NCBI GenBank assembly: GCA_948099385.1
Contig: CANUEZ040000151.1
Span: forward strand, 6,704,001 to 6,768,000
Direction: 5' to 3'
Source: Fasciola hepatica
Lineage: Eukaryota > Platyhelminthes > Trematoda > Plagiorchiida > Fasciolidae
Length of the DNA: 64,000 nt
Shown here: positions 35,300 to 48,800 of the stretch, in pieces
Layout of the letters: each line of letters begins with the position of its first letter
Numbering within the stretch: position 1 is the stretch's first letter
The notes under the pieces: model-generated
The model's input: the letters and a program-made list of their open reading frames with translations, nothing else
What the model was told of the DNA's origin: nothing
The model's database searches: none
Translations under genes and position numbers: made by a program

Positions 35300-36120
35300 C
35301 AAACATGGAAGGTGCTGCTTGTTTCTCATAATTCAGGTCATGCCATTTCTAGGCCAAAAATACCAAGCTCATGACAAGTAGGTACAGGCACGACCAGGTA
35401 TGTTCTTGAATTACAGATATATTGACGCTCCCATAGGACAGAAACGTTGTTACGATAATATCATGGACTGTGAATTTTTGACCAAGTTCGTGCTTGATAG
35501 AATGATAATTGTTTCGGCGGACCACAAAAGATCAATGGAAACCATGTTTGCGACTAACCGAAATACTATTATTGTGGATTTCGTGGATTTGTGATTCAAT
35601 GAAGGCACCTTTTCGCATGTTTCCGAGACTAGACAGGACTTATTGGACAGGACAAGGCCCGTTAGGCGTGCCGCAACAATGGCAACGATTAGTCAATAAT
35701 ACCCGCATGGATAATTGAATCGTATGTTTCCAGGGAACTGCCAGATGAGTTGTTTCACGTCCCTCATTAGAATTTAGATATTGATACTTTCTTTGTGAAC
35801 ACGGACCAAAGTAAAATCAAGCATTCAGTGTGGTGGTTGAATCAAATACAGAAACTTAATATATCAACAAAAAACGAATGCTCCGTTAATCAAAGAGCAG
35901 TCAGCATTTAGCCTGATTATTTCAATTCATTCTATGGAAAACAACATTTGATTGAAAATTATCATACAATCCTAAGTGTATTCTCTGATTCCTAGTTTGT
36001 TTGCAAGGTCATACCAAGTGACATAATTATCTAGAGCACGTTTACCCATGCAACAGTCTTCATATTAATGGCACAACATTTGCCGTGTGTACAGCATAAA
36101 GTTAAGTAGGCAGAGGAGTA
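35300..36120. other. no gene recognised
   Basis: Plus frames at 35400 and 35509 have no known motif. Confidence 0.35.
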
Positions 36121-36128
36121 CCAGATAC

Positions 36129-36209
36129 ACATACGGGACGAGCGGCAGTATTCACCGAACGGGTCGTGAGCTTCTGACGAACTTCGTCCATCCATCTAAA
36201 TACTAAGTA
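36129..36209 (+). repeat. Penelope-like terminal repeat with hammerhead relic
   Basis: The order matches the other copies: ACATAC, a core degraded to GGGACGA, GCGGCAGTATTCACC, GAA, CGGGTC, GTGAGCTTC, then GTCCATCCATCTAAATACTA. The first core block is lost, so no cleavage is expected. Confidence 0.55.
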
Positions 36210-36780
36210 CCGCAAAGGCGTGGCGCCAAGCACTTCATGAAACATGTGTGAATTGTGAATGTAGTTATTGGAAAACATGTTGGCTGGCTACTCCACAGCT
36301 GCCAAATCGAGGTGGGGAGATGGATTGGGATATTCTGTCCTGCTGTTCGCTTCATCATGCACCAATGTTCTGAGCACTTTTCAGTTGGAGAAAATGTTTG
36401 ACTAAAACTTTGATGGATCTGTTTTCTTAACAGTCAGAAATCTGGTTAGTGTGTTGGGCTGACTATGTAACAGGTTGCTCCTTTTGAGAATCCTTTTGGA
36501 ACAGCCAATTTTCGTATAAAATAGCTTTAAAAAGGGTCAATTTTATAGCACCGAGACCAATACGGAATATCATCCATGTTATCGATACTCGAGTGGCTTT
36601 TTTTCAAAAATATTCGTTACACAAAAGTATTGACGTCGAAGCCGTTCTGCTTCAGAACTTTAGATACATATGTTAGGACCGAAAATAATGCTTGATGGTA
36701 GATGGTAGTGTGGTAAGTTATGCCAGTTCTTAGTAGTCTGGCTAGTCTGAAGTTTTTCCACTTCCTCTTGTCATTCTGTT
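36210..36780. other. no gene recognised
   Basis: No motif found. Confidence 0.35.
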
Positions 36781-36786
36781 GATTTC

Positions 36787-38220
36787 GTGGCTGTTGAGTG
36801 TTATCCTAAATTTTTGCCTTTTAGAGGCATTGTGATCAGTGATCTGTGCATAATTCCATTTTGCTTCCAGAAGGACATCACAGAGCTCTTTGACGATTTT
36901 ATATCCGTTCTGGTTCCTTTACTTTCGGACTGTTTATGCGTTGATGTCGGTGATTTTATTCATTCGCATTCCTTACTTGCTTTTGGTTTAAGTGACCTCT
37001 GTCTGATCTTAACTGGGGGGAATGTTGTTTTAGGCGGAATTATCACCAACCATTCCCAACTTTTTCACTCATAACGGAAAGCTTCCATTTCTGCCGGTGA
37101 TCACGCTCTCATTATCATCAGATCTAAAATTTATTCGCGTTCAGCACATTATTCACTCGTCCTGATAGAACAAATGAAGGCCATCTCTAGAAAACTGCCA
37201 CCCACGAACATCACCCTTTTTCAAAGATCCCGTGTTTTTGTCGATTAGTCCTCTGCTTTTGATTTGATTTCCCCTTTCTCTGATTCTTCAAAGCTGGAGT
37301 CTTTCGGCTCTCCCAGTCCTTAACCTACACATTTGAAATATCAATTTCCCAGTATAACTCAATGTGCTAAGGTTGACACAAGGTCGTCTAGTGCACAACC
37401 GAGAAACTATGGTGTTCTTTAGGATGCCGTCCTTTTCACTTATCTTTTCATCATATTCCTCAGTGGATTGACCACTTCACCCGCAAGAGGTCTTGGGTTT
37501 GCTGTTGATGTGATGCTCTGTCAATCCAATTCCAATCAACCAGAATTCATCTCTTTTTCCGAGAACTTATACAATGTTCAGAATTTTTCGTCTCATTCTG
37601 GTCTACACACCAACACCTCGATTGGACATACTCCCGTCTACTTTTCTCTGACCCATTGAGCAACTGGTCACCTACACTGTTCCCGTTACCAGGGTTGACT
37701 CGGTCAAGTATCTAGGCCTCACTATCAGCACCGATTTACAGTGATCTTCTAATATTCATGATTGTGGTAAAAACAAATCTGTGTAGATTGTCGTTTCCTG
37801 TTCGTGGACTAAGGCTGTTTGGTGCCACTCAAACCGTTATTTTTTCTTTCGTCTATCAAGGCATTCTCTCCTTCTTATTCTACTGCTCTCCCGTGATACT
37901 TCGTGGGCTAGTTAGGAAAAACCATATCAAAATACCCCAGGGCCTGACTATTGTCAGTCGTGCCTTGTTAATTTCCATTGCCTCTGTTTACTCCACAAAA
38001 GCATTGGAATAATCACCTGCGGACTTATTTGCATGCCTTTCGAACTCACCCTCCCCCACACACACAAGTTGCGCATTTCAACCCCTCCCCTCCCGTGTAA
38101 ATAATCTTAGGAACTCCGCGGTGCTTTGCTTAACACGTGTTCTAGTTCACAGTGTGAATATGACAAAGAAACTCCAGCAGCTGAACCAGATTTTCTCTGC
38201 AATACTTATTTTTATGCTTA
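36787..38220 (+). pseudogene. CR1-like non-LTR retrotransposon, endonuclease and RT fragments
   Basis: Second readable copy of the family seen at 12.65 kb. Near 37440-37660 the translation gives FIIFLSGLTTS, then LGFAVDVMLCQSNSNQPEFI and SFSENLYNVQNFSSHSGLHT. The catalytic YADD box is altered to FAVD (about 37498-37510), losing one aspartate. Next come VKYLGLTISTDLQ-like sequence (near 37708), TNLCRLSFPVRGLRLFGATQ and QGILSFLFYCSPVI (37758-37900), the usual RT thumb and C-terminal block. The copy ends in degraded sequence near 38.2 kb. Confidence 0.75.
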
Positions 38221-39600
38221 TTTCCAAGTGAAGTCCTCCATACAATACAGTAGAAAGCAGTGATCAACTGTGATACGACTAACCCGTCAGCGGGAAGTAA
38301 AAGTTGGCATTTCCACTGAAGGTCAGTGAAAAGGTTCGATTCAAATAAGCACTGTCCACAAAGTTATCATGAATTTTCATCGGCCGGTTTTAATCATTCA
38401 CTTTCCTCGTCATGTCTTTTACCTATGTGAGCTTTTCGTTGGCCATGTCGAGCGTACGGTGGGGAAGTTCGGAAATGCTTGCTCGTGAATCCCGTGGGGT
38501 TATCTTGTAACGGCAGGCTGTTGGCTGCTACTTGATCTCTGGTTGACAAACGTATGCGGTCCTAGTTGATGCACTTACTGAGCTTCGGCTCGGGAGATTT
38601 TGTATTTCGTGTATTTACAGATTGGATAAGTGCAATTTGCTCCTCCGGAAAAGCGCTCTCCCTGCTTGGTTAACTAACTGCGCATAGTAGATCTTTTGTG
38701 CTCACCCTCAGCCAACGTCAGGTGTCAACCTAGCAGTTGAGAGACCTATCGTGATATGTCCCTTTTCAAGAGGGTTTACGCGAACCCATGTAGGCGATAA
38801 CATGAAATAGTCTCTATATCAGCTGTATTCAAGCCCATTAGCTCAGAAGCTATACTACTGTTCTAAAGATACACCAGCAAACAAGAAATCGACTGCTCGA
38901 TTACGAAATTCAAGGTATAGTTGAAGGCAACGGTTATTCAACAAAGTTGCAAGGAGGGTCATAATGATAATCCGCAATTTGCCAAAATTTGTTCTAATCA
39001 AATAAAACGTTCATAAAAATTGAACCGGTCTGCTTTTGATTGGAAACCCCCTGATTGCAGAAATTCCCACTCCTCCCCAAACAGTTCAATTGACACCAGC
39101 TTCAACAGAAATATAGCAGAAATTTTAACTCAAGTCCCCTTCCTGCGAAGTCGAGTAAAACTGGTTCATCTTCTCGGGAATATTGTTCTTATTGCCTAAT
39201 TTGATTTTTTTCACAAATAGCTCTCTCGTTATTTATTTTTGTTATGTACCCTGTATGAGGATGGAAAGGCAAATTCGTTCAGATTTTGAGCTCGCGCACG
39301 AGGTGATCCAATGCTTTCACCTTTCATCTCACTCTGGCAATCCTTGTTTTTCAATTAGCCGAAATATTTTCCGAACCTGGTTTGGCTACTTTAGCATAAT
39401 TAGTAAAACGGCCGGCCGAAATTAAAGCCTTCTTCATCACAACAAATTAGTTACTCGTACGTTCTTCTAGATAGAAAATCTCGAACATTTTACATAATTC
39501 CACTATTCGGGAAATATTTTTTCGAAGAAAAATCCATTTGTATAGGCCAGCCGTGTGCTGGATTGAGGATAACTTGATTGACATTTAAACACACTTAACT
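38221..39600. other. no gene recognised
   Basis: No motif found. Confidence 0.4.
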
Positions 39601-39609
39601 TGGTGATTC

Positions 39610-39800
39610 GGATCAGCCCGGACGGGTAAAAAAGGCCCTGGTTCAAACCCTGGGTGCGACGGAGGATGTGCAACCCTGATGGGTTCTAACAAGAACGGGA
39701 CTCGAGTCTGAAGCTTCCGAGTGCAAGATTTGCCGGATGATCTGAGGTTTGTATTTGAACATTGAAGTCCGAAGGACAGTCAGCCAAGCGCTATACTCAT
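39610..39800 (+). repeat. hammerhead-bearing SINE, decayed copy
   Basis: Aligns along its length with 63232-63400: a B box in CTGGTTCAAACCCTGGGTGC, then GGAGG, a hammerhead-shaped block, GCTTCCGAG, GGATGATCTGAGGTTTGT, and a tail with GGACAGTCAGCCAA. In the ribozyme (39661-39718) the core reads CTGATGG and GGGA instead of CTGATGA and GAAA, and the inner stem I no longer pairs. Stem II stays paired by a compensatory change (GTTC/GAAC against GCTC/GAGC). Confidence 0.75.
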
Positions 39801-40229
39801 TCTCCAACATTCCCACTATGAGGTTTATTTTACAGATACATCATTTTCCAAGGTAAAAATAAATTTAAATCTGAAAACGTCAATCAATAAATATTCGAGT
39901 ATATCGGTACACAGCTCTTGTCGTATTAAGTTCTTCGTGACCAAAGTGCAGCGAAGGTGAGTCGCACAATGATAAGTATGAGTGAATTTGGAGGCATGTT
40001 TGAACGTGTATTGAGCTTGACATCAATGTATACACATGATACAGCCCTGTAGAGTGATAAATAACAGGTAATACAGCAAGCTGTGGACCGCTTGGCGATT
40101 GAGGTATCCAGATGTGGGGTGTTCTTTGTGCGTTCCACGTGCAAAGGGCTCCTTCAAGATTGGCGTGAGTCTATGCCTGCATTCACCCTAAGTGATGATC
40201 AGCTCGAGTTAGCGGCCAACGTTAAGAAC

Positions 40230-40760
40230 TTAGAAGCTTCATAACGGCCGTAGGTAGTGTTGAGGAGGAGATCAGTTCGCGAATATCGAGAGCTAGAGCA
40301 GCTTTCGCAATTATGCGACACCTACCGTGTTGCCGTGACATCCGGTTCTGTCTCAGGGGACAGGGGTATATCACCGCGATTCATAGTGTTTTACTCAGCC
40401 GTTGCGAGAGCTGACCACTTCGCGTTGAGGAGGCTCGGCGTCCTTCCGTATTCGAAAACCGATGTCTGGTGTGAACTTCGATTGAGTAACGACGAGGTTC
40501 ACCGTCGTGTGCCAGGCAAGGATAGCCGCCGTCTTAAAGAAATGATTGCTCTACACTGCCTCCAATGGCTCGGTCATGTTTCGCAAGTTCCTGCCCATTG
40601 TCTACCTTTTTTGTTCTATTCTCGTCTGCTAGGCAACGTTGGAATAAGCGACGCGGCTATCAGGCCATGACTTCGCATACAACACTTGTTTCGGTTGGTG
40701 CATCCCGCCTCTCTGGTTGGGGTCGAAAGGATCGGGTTTTCATTTGTTAGGGAAGTTGAG
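40230..40760 (+). pseudogene. RTE-like non-LTR retrotransposon, C-terminal fragment
   Basis: Plus frame 40257-40670 (137 codons) ends RLSNDEVHRRVPGKDSRRLK then EMIALHCLQWLGHVSQVPAH. This is the RTE C-terminal block VSNxEVRRRVLGxD...LxRLRWLGHVLRMPxHRLP. After a frameshift, RQRWNKRRGYQAMT and SVGASRLSGWGRKD follow, the last block before the RTE stop. The upstream RT is absent, as is usual for 5'-truncated copies. Confidence 0.8.
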
Positions 40761-41014
40761 GGAAGTAGCTGAAAACTGAAGTCAGGGGCGCGAATGCTAT
40801 ACGATCTGTCTGTTGAACATTCGTGTTCCACAAATACTAAATGTCATTCCGACAAACAAAATTACAAGACGAGGCACCAGAAACCTTACCGTGAAAAGCA
40901 AAAAGAAAATCAGTTTTTATGTCCTCTAACTAATTGTCTGCATCACTGTATTGTACTCCGCTTCTCCTATTTTGTGATTGTCTTTGTTGCAGTGGCACCT
41001 TGCTTGGTCTGAGG

Positions 41015-41018
<4 letters not shown>

Positions 41019-41086
<68 letters not shown>
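41019..41086. repeat. (AT)34 microsatellite
   Basis: Uninterrupted AT array. Confidence 0.98.
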
Positions 41087-41088
<2 letters not shown>

Positions 41089-41494
41089 CTTCATCAGTTT
41101 GAAGGCTTGATCAGTTTAGAAGATTTTATCTCTCCTGAGTTTTCCACGTACTTTCGTGCGCATCTCGATCTGTAGTCAGCTGAGCTAACAGAAACAAGCA
41201 CACACGCGAACAGTCCGTTCGTGTACATCGATGTTCGTTCACTTTTATGATGAAACCATTGACATTCACACCCCGAAAATGTCTTCACTAAAGACACCTG
41301 ATCCGACAGCTGACAAAAGAGAAGGAATCTGTTTTGTCCCATGTTTATGCATTGACACAGTGAAAGGTCATGAACCATAACTACACGGACTGACAACTCT
41401 GTTAGGGGGAACTGCTCCCTGTGACCTTCAGACTTAGAGTAATGTACCAAATACGGCTTCCAGAGATCCAGTAGATCAGCAGTTCAATAGTTGA

Positions 41495-41690
41495 ATGGCT
41501 TGCGCCTCACTGGATATTCGTTTGCCTTATTCACACCCTGCTGGCCGTACCGTGATAGTTCAGCTGGGAGGTGATAGAATCCGGCCAGCGAAATGTCACC
41601 GGTTCGGTTCCGGCTCGGGGCTGTGGACTTCTGGATATAAAAAAATACAAGTGGATTTTCCATTTTGTGTGACTATGAAGGGTTCTTGTT
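41495..41690 (+). repeat. tRNA-derived SINE, copy 3
   Basis: Leader CACTGGATATTCGTTTGCC...TATTCACACCC, A-box-like ATAGTTCAGCTGGGAGG, B box CCGGTTCGGTTCCGG, then GTGGACTTCTGG and a tail AAAAAAATACAAGTGGATTT. Matches copy 1 in the leader and copy 2 in the tail, so it defines the family layout. Confidence 0.65.
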
Positions 41691-43407
41691 TAACAAGTAA
41701 ATTATACACCGAATCACAACAGCTCTTCGACACGTAAATTGAACGGCGAATGTAGTGTTTTTAAATTTGATGATGTCCATCTAGCACAAAGCCATCATTA
41801 CAGGTTTGACAAAGACCGCTTTCTGCTCATCCCATAATACTTTGTGTTAATGGGCAAACCGAATCCCTTTCGTTTAGAAAAAAGTCAGTCTAATCCAGTG
41901 TTTCTGCGACAAAGCCATTTTTTCATTAGAACATGTTTGTGAAAGAGCTTAGGGTCAGGTGTACATCCCATAGTCTCGGAGGTTCACTATACTAGCAATA
42001 AAAACCGGCCATCTGACCCTGAGACTTGTAGAGGAGAATCATGTAATGGTTCGTACTCGAATGGGTTACAGAGCGGCTCAATGGAGCAGACAGCGTCACA
42101 CGAACCCGCAAGTTTTACATACCCCACTGAGAAGATGAAAAAGCCTAAATCTCGAAATTTTAGTCTTCTATCTGTTTTAATGAATTGCATCAAGGGGACC
42201 CCAATGTTTCACATCAGATAAGGACCCAATAGATCGTGCGTGTCAAACAGCAGGACGAAAACGGATTTCTGTCTACCTCTAACATGACGGACAGCCGTGA
42301 GATTTCCGTCGCTTATCTCAAGGTTGCTAAACGCTCTATACCTTTCGAGCACCTCCGAAACCGTTGGAAAATTCGTTGAGTGGCTTATCAATTGTCCCGA
42401 GACTTTTGTTCGTGATAAAATGAGCTGCTCCTCCAGTCCAGGGAAATTAAGCGAGTATTTCTTGTTCCAAAGGGAGAATAATCATACGCGGCTTAACGAT
42501 ACTTAAACAGAAATACTAAGAGCCAGGAACAAACGTGACTGAAAGGGGTGCTCAGCATAGATCTCTGTTTATTGCTTTGTTGATAGCTTTTGTGTTTGTA
42601 GAGAAACTAGCGATTTTGGGAACTGTATTTATAAGCAATGGTATGGGCATTCTAATGCCTCTAAGAGAAGTTAGTAGAGGAAGTTGAAACATATTCACTA
42701 GAATACGGAAAAGAGGAAATTGTCTGAACAGCCAGTATTTTCAAAGAAAACTCCCAATATTCATCAAAGTGTCTGGTTCTAATAAATTGGGTGATCTGAT
42801 TGTAGGGGATGCAACTGCGCCTAGAAATATATTAAAGGAACTTGTCAGTGAATCACAAAGTCCTCAGCAATCAAAATACAAAAAATTGTTCTTTTGATTT
42901 GTGCGATTGTGTCACATAATAAGATTTTCTTGGTAATCCATTTCTTGCAAATGCCAATTTGTACTACTACAGGTCACGGTGAAAATAATGGTGAGAAGAA
43001 TTCTGAATTTCCTTCTCGTGTACACTTTTGTCCATAGATTTGATGAGGCTTTTGATAGAAACTTCCAAATACTGAGCACTCCATCGATTGGCAAGCCATA
43101 CAACTATTCAGTACAACAACAGTTCTTCAATGGGATATAGCACCAAGGTGACTGCAGTCGATTAGTTTTGTGCCGCAGTCTAAGAGTCACTCATTACCAA
43201 TGGTATCTGCAAACTGCTTTTTTTAGATGCCAACTGCCAGTGAGGTCATACTGTCAGCGAAATGAATGCAATATGAGTGATTTATTTTGACAAATGAAAA
43301 GTTGGAAAGACCACGGGTTTTCAGAATGCCGTTCGAGTATGAGGGCGCTACTTTCATCGATGCATGAATGCACCAGTTGGAACAGTCGAATACCTTGAAT
43401 ACCGAAG

Positions 43408-43410
<3 letters not shown>
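41691..43410. other. no gene recognised
   Basis: No motif found. Confidence 0.4.

Positions 43411-43492
<82 letters not shown>
43411..43492. repeat. (AT)41 microsatellite
   Basis: Uninterrupted AT array. Confidence 0.98.
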
Positions 43493-43496
<4 letters not shown>

Positions 43497-43499
43497 CAA

Positions 43500-44090
43500 G
43501 CACTTTGATGAAATCAGAGGCATGATTTTCGCCTCACAGGATGTGCTGACAGACAGCAAGTCAGCACTTGTCCGGAATTTAAGTCAAAACATGAGCAAGT
43601 AGATTCGAGAAAGACTGGACTGCGGATCGATAAAAGAAAGAATTCTCGTCAGGTGTTGACTGGCCGTATCACCAATCACAAGAGAGGTTACCCACTGTAA
43701 GTCTGAACCAATTAGTCTGCGTTGCAAAGGTTGGTGACGGTGTTTCTTTCTTCCTATATAAACAATGTCCTGAACTAATATACTGAGTTAATTCGAAGCC
43801 AGAACAGTCTTCTCACTAGAGCCAGGGGTGCGGAACAGAATAAAGATCCGGTGCAGAGAAAATGAAGGCGACTGAAGTCTTGGTCGCACCGGAATATCCA
43901 ACAGTAGCTGTACGTCCTTTTGGTATGGTCAAATATTAAAGACAATGCCGCCCTTATCTGGCAGATTTGATACAGCCGATTCGACGGCACAGTGGCAGTG
44001 GGACACTGGAGTATGGAACAAAATGATACATTTTAAAAGATAAGGAAGTACGTTTGTGAGCCACCGATATTATCCCAATACCGATCCGAT
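43500..44090. other. no gene recognised
   Basis: Lies just upstream of the gypsy RNase H. It would be expected to hold the RT, but no RT motif was readable. Confidence 0.35.
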
Positions 44091-44094
44091 TTCC

Positions 44095-45880
44095 ACTTAA
44101 TTATCCAGCTTGACAGCTCTCAGTGCCGTCTTGGAGCAGTGCTTCTACAAAAAGGATGGTAATCCATTATGGCAACAGCAGTATTTTTCCGATCGAGAAG
44201 AACCACACTGAGGTTGAAAAAGAAATATTCACTGTGGTCTTTACTTCGGGGTGTTTTTTACGTGCACATACGACAGGAAGACAGTCCCCCAAACAGATAA
44301 GAAACCATCTATAACTGTGGCTAAAAAGCTGGTTGGCGATGTCCTAAAATGCTTATAAAGGATGCTGGATAGCCTCTTAAAGTACCATCGTGAACTCGAT
44401 TATCTCCAAGGAAGTCAAATGCTCATCTAGAGCACATTGTTGCGTGCGTGGAGGGTGGATTATGAATGTATGTTACCGGAGTTCGACACATTTCCTACAT
44501 TGATTGGGGTTCAATAGACAATGCAAAGCACATTGTAGTATAACAAACCCATGCCAGCGAAAGTTTCCACCAACAACTGATGGATTTCATCTGTGACGAA
44601 TGGCCTATGACCAAAGAAAATCTGCTAATGCAGCGAATATTGGTAAAGTTGTGAGTCCCTTTTTGGTGACAACGGATTGATGTTCAGAGAAGACCGTTTG
44701 GTCCTCCCGAACAATTTCGAGGTGAGCTGATAAACAGACTCATTTGTTACTTCTCAGGGTCAATGGTACCATTCACCGAGCGACAGAATTGTTCTACTGG
44801 TCAGAAATGACCAATCAGATGTAGGAATACATTTCTAAATGCGATTTTTGTCGTACCAATTAGAGAAGATTGGAGAAAGAAACAACGTCACTACGGAAAC
44901 TGCCTACTCACTCATGGTAAACTTTGGAAGCAGCTATCTTCGAGCACAGAAGCAAATATCACTTGTTTCTTATTGACCACTACAGCAATTTTTTCGAGAT
45001 TGATTTCCTACATGGCTCGACAATCACAGACGTGGTTAACCGCTGACGTGCTCATTTTTCCAGACACGGGAGTCCTGAGACATTATTTTCCGATAATCGG
45101 CCCCGGTTTACGAGTGCCAAATTCCGGCAGTTCTATCATGCTTTGGAATTTGAATATCGGATCAGTGGTTTGTCCCACCGTCAGTCCAATGACAAGGCCG
45201 ATTCGGCTGTAAAATTGCAAAAGGAATAAGGACTTTAGCGAAAGAATCCGGAGAAAATCTCTACATGATGTTTTCAGAACATAGAAATATCCCGAGTGCA
45301 GTTGTGGAATAAAGCCCAGTACGAAGATTTTTCGGGCGGAGAGCTGGAACATGGGTACTGACAACTGCTGATCATTTGAAACCAAAAGTACCACCCGAAG
45401 ATGAAATGCAAGCCCGACTACAAAAAGAAGAAACTCACAGAAGATTTTTAGGAACTTGGAACATAAGACCTGTCAGAACTGAGAGAAATGGAAGAAATAT
45501 AATTTCAGGATGTCCCAGAAAGACCTCATCTATAGGGAGAAAAAGTAATTAGGAGAAATTTGAGAAAAAATTTGTACCAGGTTGACACGGACCTCATAAC
45601 TAAACACAGGAACAGAAGACATACGCAAGTGAAATGCCCGAAGAAAGCCCACATGAACCCGAATGAACCAGAAGTGGCCATCTTTATCAACAGTGAAAAA
45701 TCGATAGGCGGCCTGGTTCCATTAGCAGAAAGCACATCATTGTCTGTGCAAAATCGATGGCATAGCTCGAGCCAGCGAAGCGAGACAAAACGGAACGAAG
45801 TCATCCAATCAATCACCAACAGCTATTCTCACCGAATTGAACGGTACCAACCAGTTAGCGGTTAACAGCTGTTTTAATGG
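44095..45880 (+). pseudogene. Ty3/gypsy pol fragment: RNase H and integrase
   Basis: RNase H begins LTIQLDSSQCRLGAVLLQKD and continues TYDRKTVPQTDKKPSITVAK then LKYHRELDYLQGSQMLI. The integrase zinc finger follows near 44770: INGTIHRATELFYWSEMTNQ then YISKCDFC. The core reads YLITVDHYSNFFEIDFLHGS (first aspartate present), then SDNRPRFTSAKFRQFYHALE (second aspartate), then QSNDKADSAVK, where the catalytic glutamate (usually GKAESAVK) is aspartate. Next come SGENLYMMFSEHRNIPSA and RRFFGRRAGTWVL. The tail frame 45560-45865 is probably the chromatin-facing C-terminus. Frameshifts and stops interrupt it. No LTRs were identified. Confidence 0.8.
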
Positions 45881-48800
45881 GACTTAAAGAAATCAGTCAA
45901 TGGGGTTTGTGACCGTAAGAGCCGGTCAGAAAACGAAGCTATGGGGAACATTCTGGACCAATGCCTTTTGTAGTGTTTTTGACTGCTGTCACCTGGCATC
46001 TTATATAAAGTGGTTTGTGTGTTAATACAAGAAGACTGTCCCGAAGCAGAGAAGTCCGTCTACTAGAAATACCAGGAGGGAACAGAACATTCGCTGTGTA
46101 TTATTCCAGCATCATATTCAACGCGATTATCTGAAAGAATTACCGTTTTAACCGTTTGATGAATCCATAGTAAATAGCTCTATTAGGGATGCAATAAACT
46201 TGAAAGCTTTTTTCAGTTAAGTATAGCTCATTTATGGAATTTTCCATTGGTCGAGCTGGAAAATAACCAGTAGCACTAAGTATATTGGTAATTTCGTCAA
46301 AAAGTCAGTTGTATAAAATGAACTGATCTAAGTCCATGTGTTAACTCACCAGAGACTGAGAGGTCCTGATTTGCGATGAGGTGCCGCTCTTGAATTTACT
46401 CAGAATACATTATACATGAAACGATGTGACGGCTTATTAAAATGGGAATAGGTTATATCACCATGGTCTAATTGTCTTGTTCCGGACACTTCTGACTGGT
46501 CATTTTTTGTTCCCATTGGTGGGAGCAAAATCTGATTGGTAACGTAACTAGAGTGTTATTGCGTCTACTCGAATCACAGCGGTTGAGTAATCGTGCATTG
46601 TTCTGTTGTATCATTTTTAGCACATTATTCCATCATTCGTCTGATAATTTCATAGATATTTTATTCGGTATTACGAAACTATCGCAATTTCGGTTACTTA
46701 GTTTTTCAATTAATTAATTTAACGGAGTGACGTATTCATTGTCATGCTACTAAATTCACAATACGGAATTGATGAAGTATTTCAGGAAGGGCTTCACAGT
46801 CAACTAGAGGCTATCGAAACAGATATAACTGGCCCCGGCTGCATACGAACCGCAGGCTCCAAGAAATAAAGTTCCCAACAGCGACTTTTCGATCACCAAC
46901 AGCCTTTTCTTATACCAAGGAATACTGACTCTGAAACCGAAGAGAAACGAATTCATCACTCTTTTCGTAGGAAAATAGTCAGGACAAATTGTTCTTATCA
47001 CAAATTAATTGGATTGATCATCTCTTCGTTGCACGTATTAGAAGCCGTTGATTTCTGAGTTTGTTCAAATTACAAATGTGGTCTATATCTGCCGTAGAAT
47101 AAAATGAAAAACTGGAAGACAGCAATCAAGCGAAATTCCAGTCGGGCGGGTAGTGCTGTGTTGATGATGATGGCATCCAAAAGCATCGGTTCAATCGACT
47201 TCTTATTTGTGTAATAGTCAGCGAGTTGGACGAGTTCCGTTGGGGCCTACGCCTCTATTGTCGCATGGAATGCACATGTGATGGGTGCAACGGACCACAC
47301 GTGGGCATATTCACGAGATAGGCTAAACTGCGATGACAAACACGCGACAAACACGCCCCATCACACGTTGGATTCCATCCCAGAGATTCCATATTTTGCC
47401 ATCCACGGTTGCATAAATTAGCTCATATCACAGTGTGAATCAGGCTGACATTACGTGTTGTGACCGTGACTTCGTTTTTTCCTCCTTTCAATGACATTTT
47501 TACTGCCCGTACAGAGGCGCGGTCAGTAAAGGGCGTCAAACATCATCGCATTCCAGCCCTGGCAAAAAAGTACTACAGTAAGGGCAATCCCCAAACACGC
47601 AATTTTTAAGATAGTTTTGATTAAAAAGCGAACATCGTAAAATTTCGCTATCTATTTCCGGGATAATTTCGACGAAAGTCTGAGACACTAATGTCCCCAC
47701 CTCCGTTCTGTATACGTCCCTGCAAAGCTAAGCTAATCCAATTCACGAATTCCCCTGTAAGTGCAGTTCAACCCAAGTGTTACGAACAGAGCGAAGTTAC
47801 TTGACCTAGGGGTTGAAGGTAGCCCTCATCAGATGGCACTTTTTGTGTTTCAATCCGAGTCACATTGAACACACAATACGATCCAGTTGTCAGCTTCAGA
47901 TAGTCGCTTTCCGGTGAAGCAACACTAAACTGGGTGAAACGCGGCCCCTTGGATTATATGGGCACGAAAAAAGGCATGACTTGAACAACCAGATCAGAAG
48001 AACAACGTCGCGAAAGGAACTCTGTTCATGTGTTCTCACCGGTTGTTTATCTACATTATCAGCCAAAGTTACAAATTCTGAAAACTATTGGGCAATTGAG
48101 GCAGCTTTACGGGACCTGCATCTGTGTGTGGGGCTGCCAGTGATAGGTTGAATTCAAGGTGGGTTAAAGGGGAAACGTCATACACCACACAAACACCTAC
48201 CGACTCGAGCCTCACGAAACTGTCTCAATCCCTTAATTTGTTTCATAATTTTAGTCTGAGGTTAGGCATAGATGAGTGAAGGGAGTGTGTGAAAGAAAGT
48301 CTTCTCTTATCGTTTAGTCTTCTGACACGCTTGTTCAGTGTTTACGTTTCCTGAAGAAAAATGCAAAACTCTCGCAAGCTTGCCGAGGCAGTCATCATAC
48401 AGCCGTGGTAATCTTCAATGTCCACAGAAAGAAATGTTCTTAACTTACAGTGACGCAACTGCATACCCTCTTTGTCTCTCAGTATTTAGGATTATTGTCT
48501 TAGAAGAATTTGTCAAAATGCTGCATCACATTTATCGGCTCTCTTTGTTCCGATTTGATTAGAACCGTTTGTGCACTTTCTACAGATTTAGCTACTATTT
48601 AATTTTCAGATACTAGTGACTTCCTAAATATGGGGGGAAAATCGATGCAAAGCTGGTATGGTTGGGCTGTATTTTCGCCGTTTTTTGAAAAGTCGAGGAA
48701 GATTACCTTTCATGTTTTAATTCCTAAAATGTTCTCTGTTCCACTGTTTAGTTAAACTGTCTTATGGGTCATCTGTTACCTTTTTCGATCTACTTGTAAA

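Noticed and set aside
47817..47840. Minus-strand CTGATGAGG
   Set aside because: No GAAA core or pairing stems after it.
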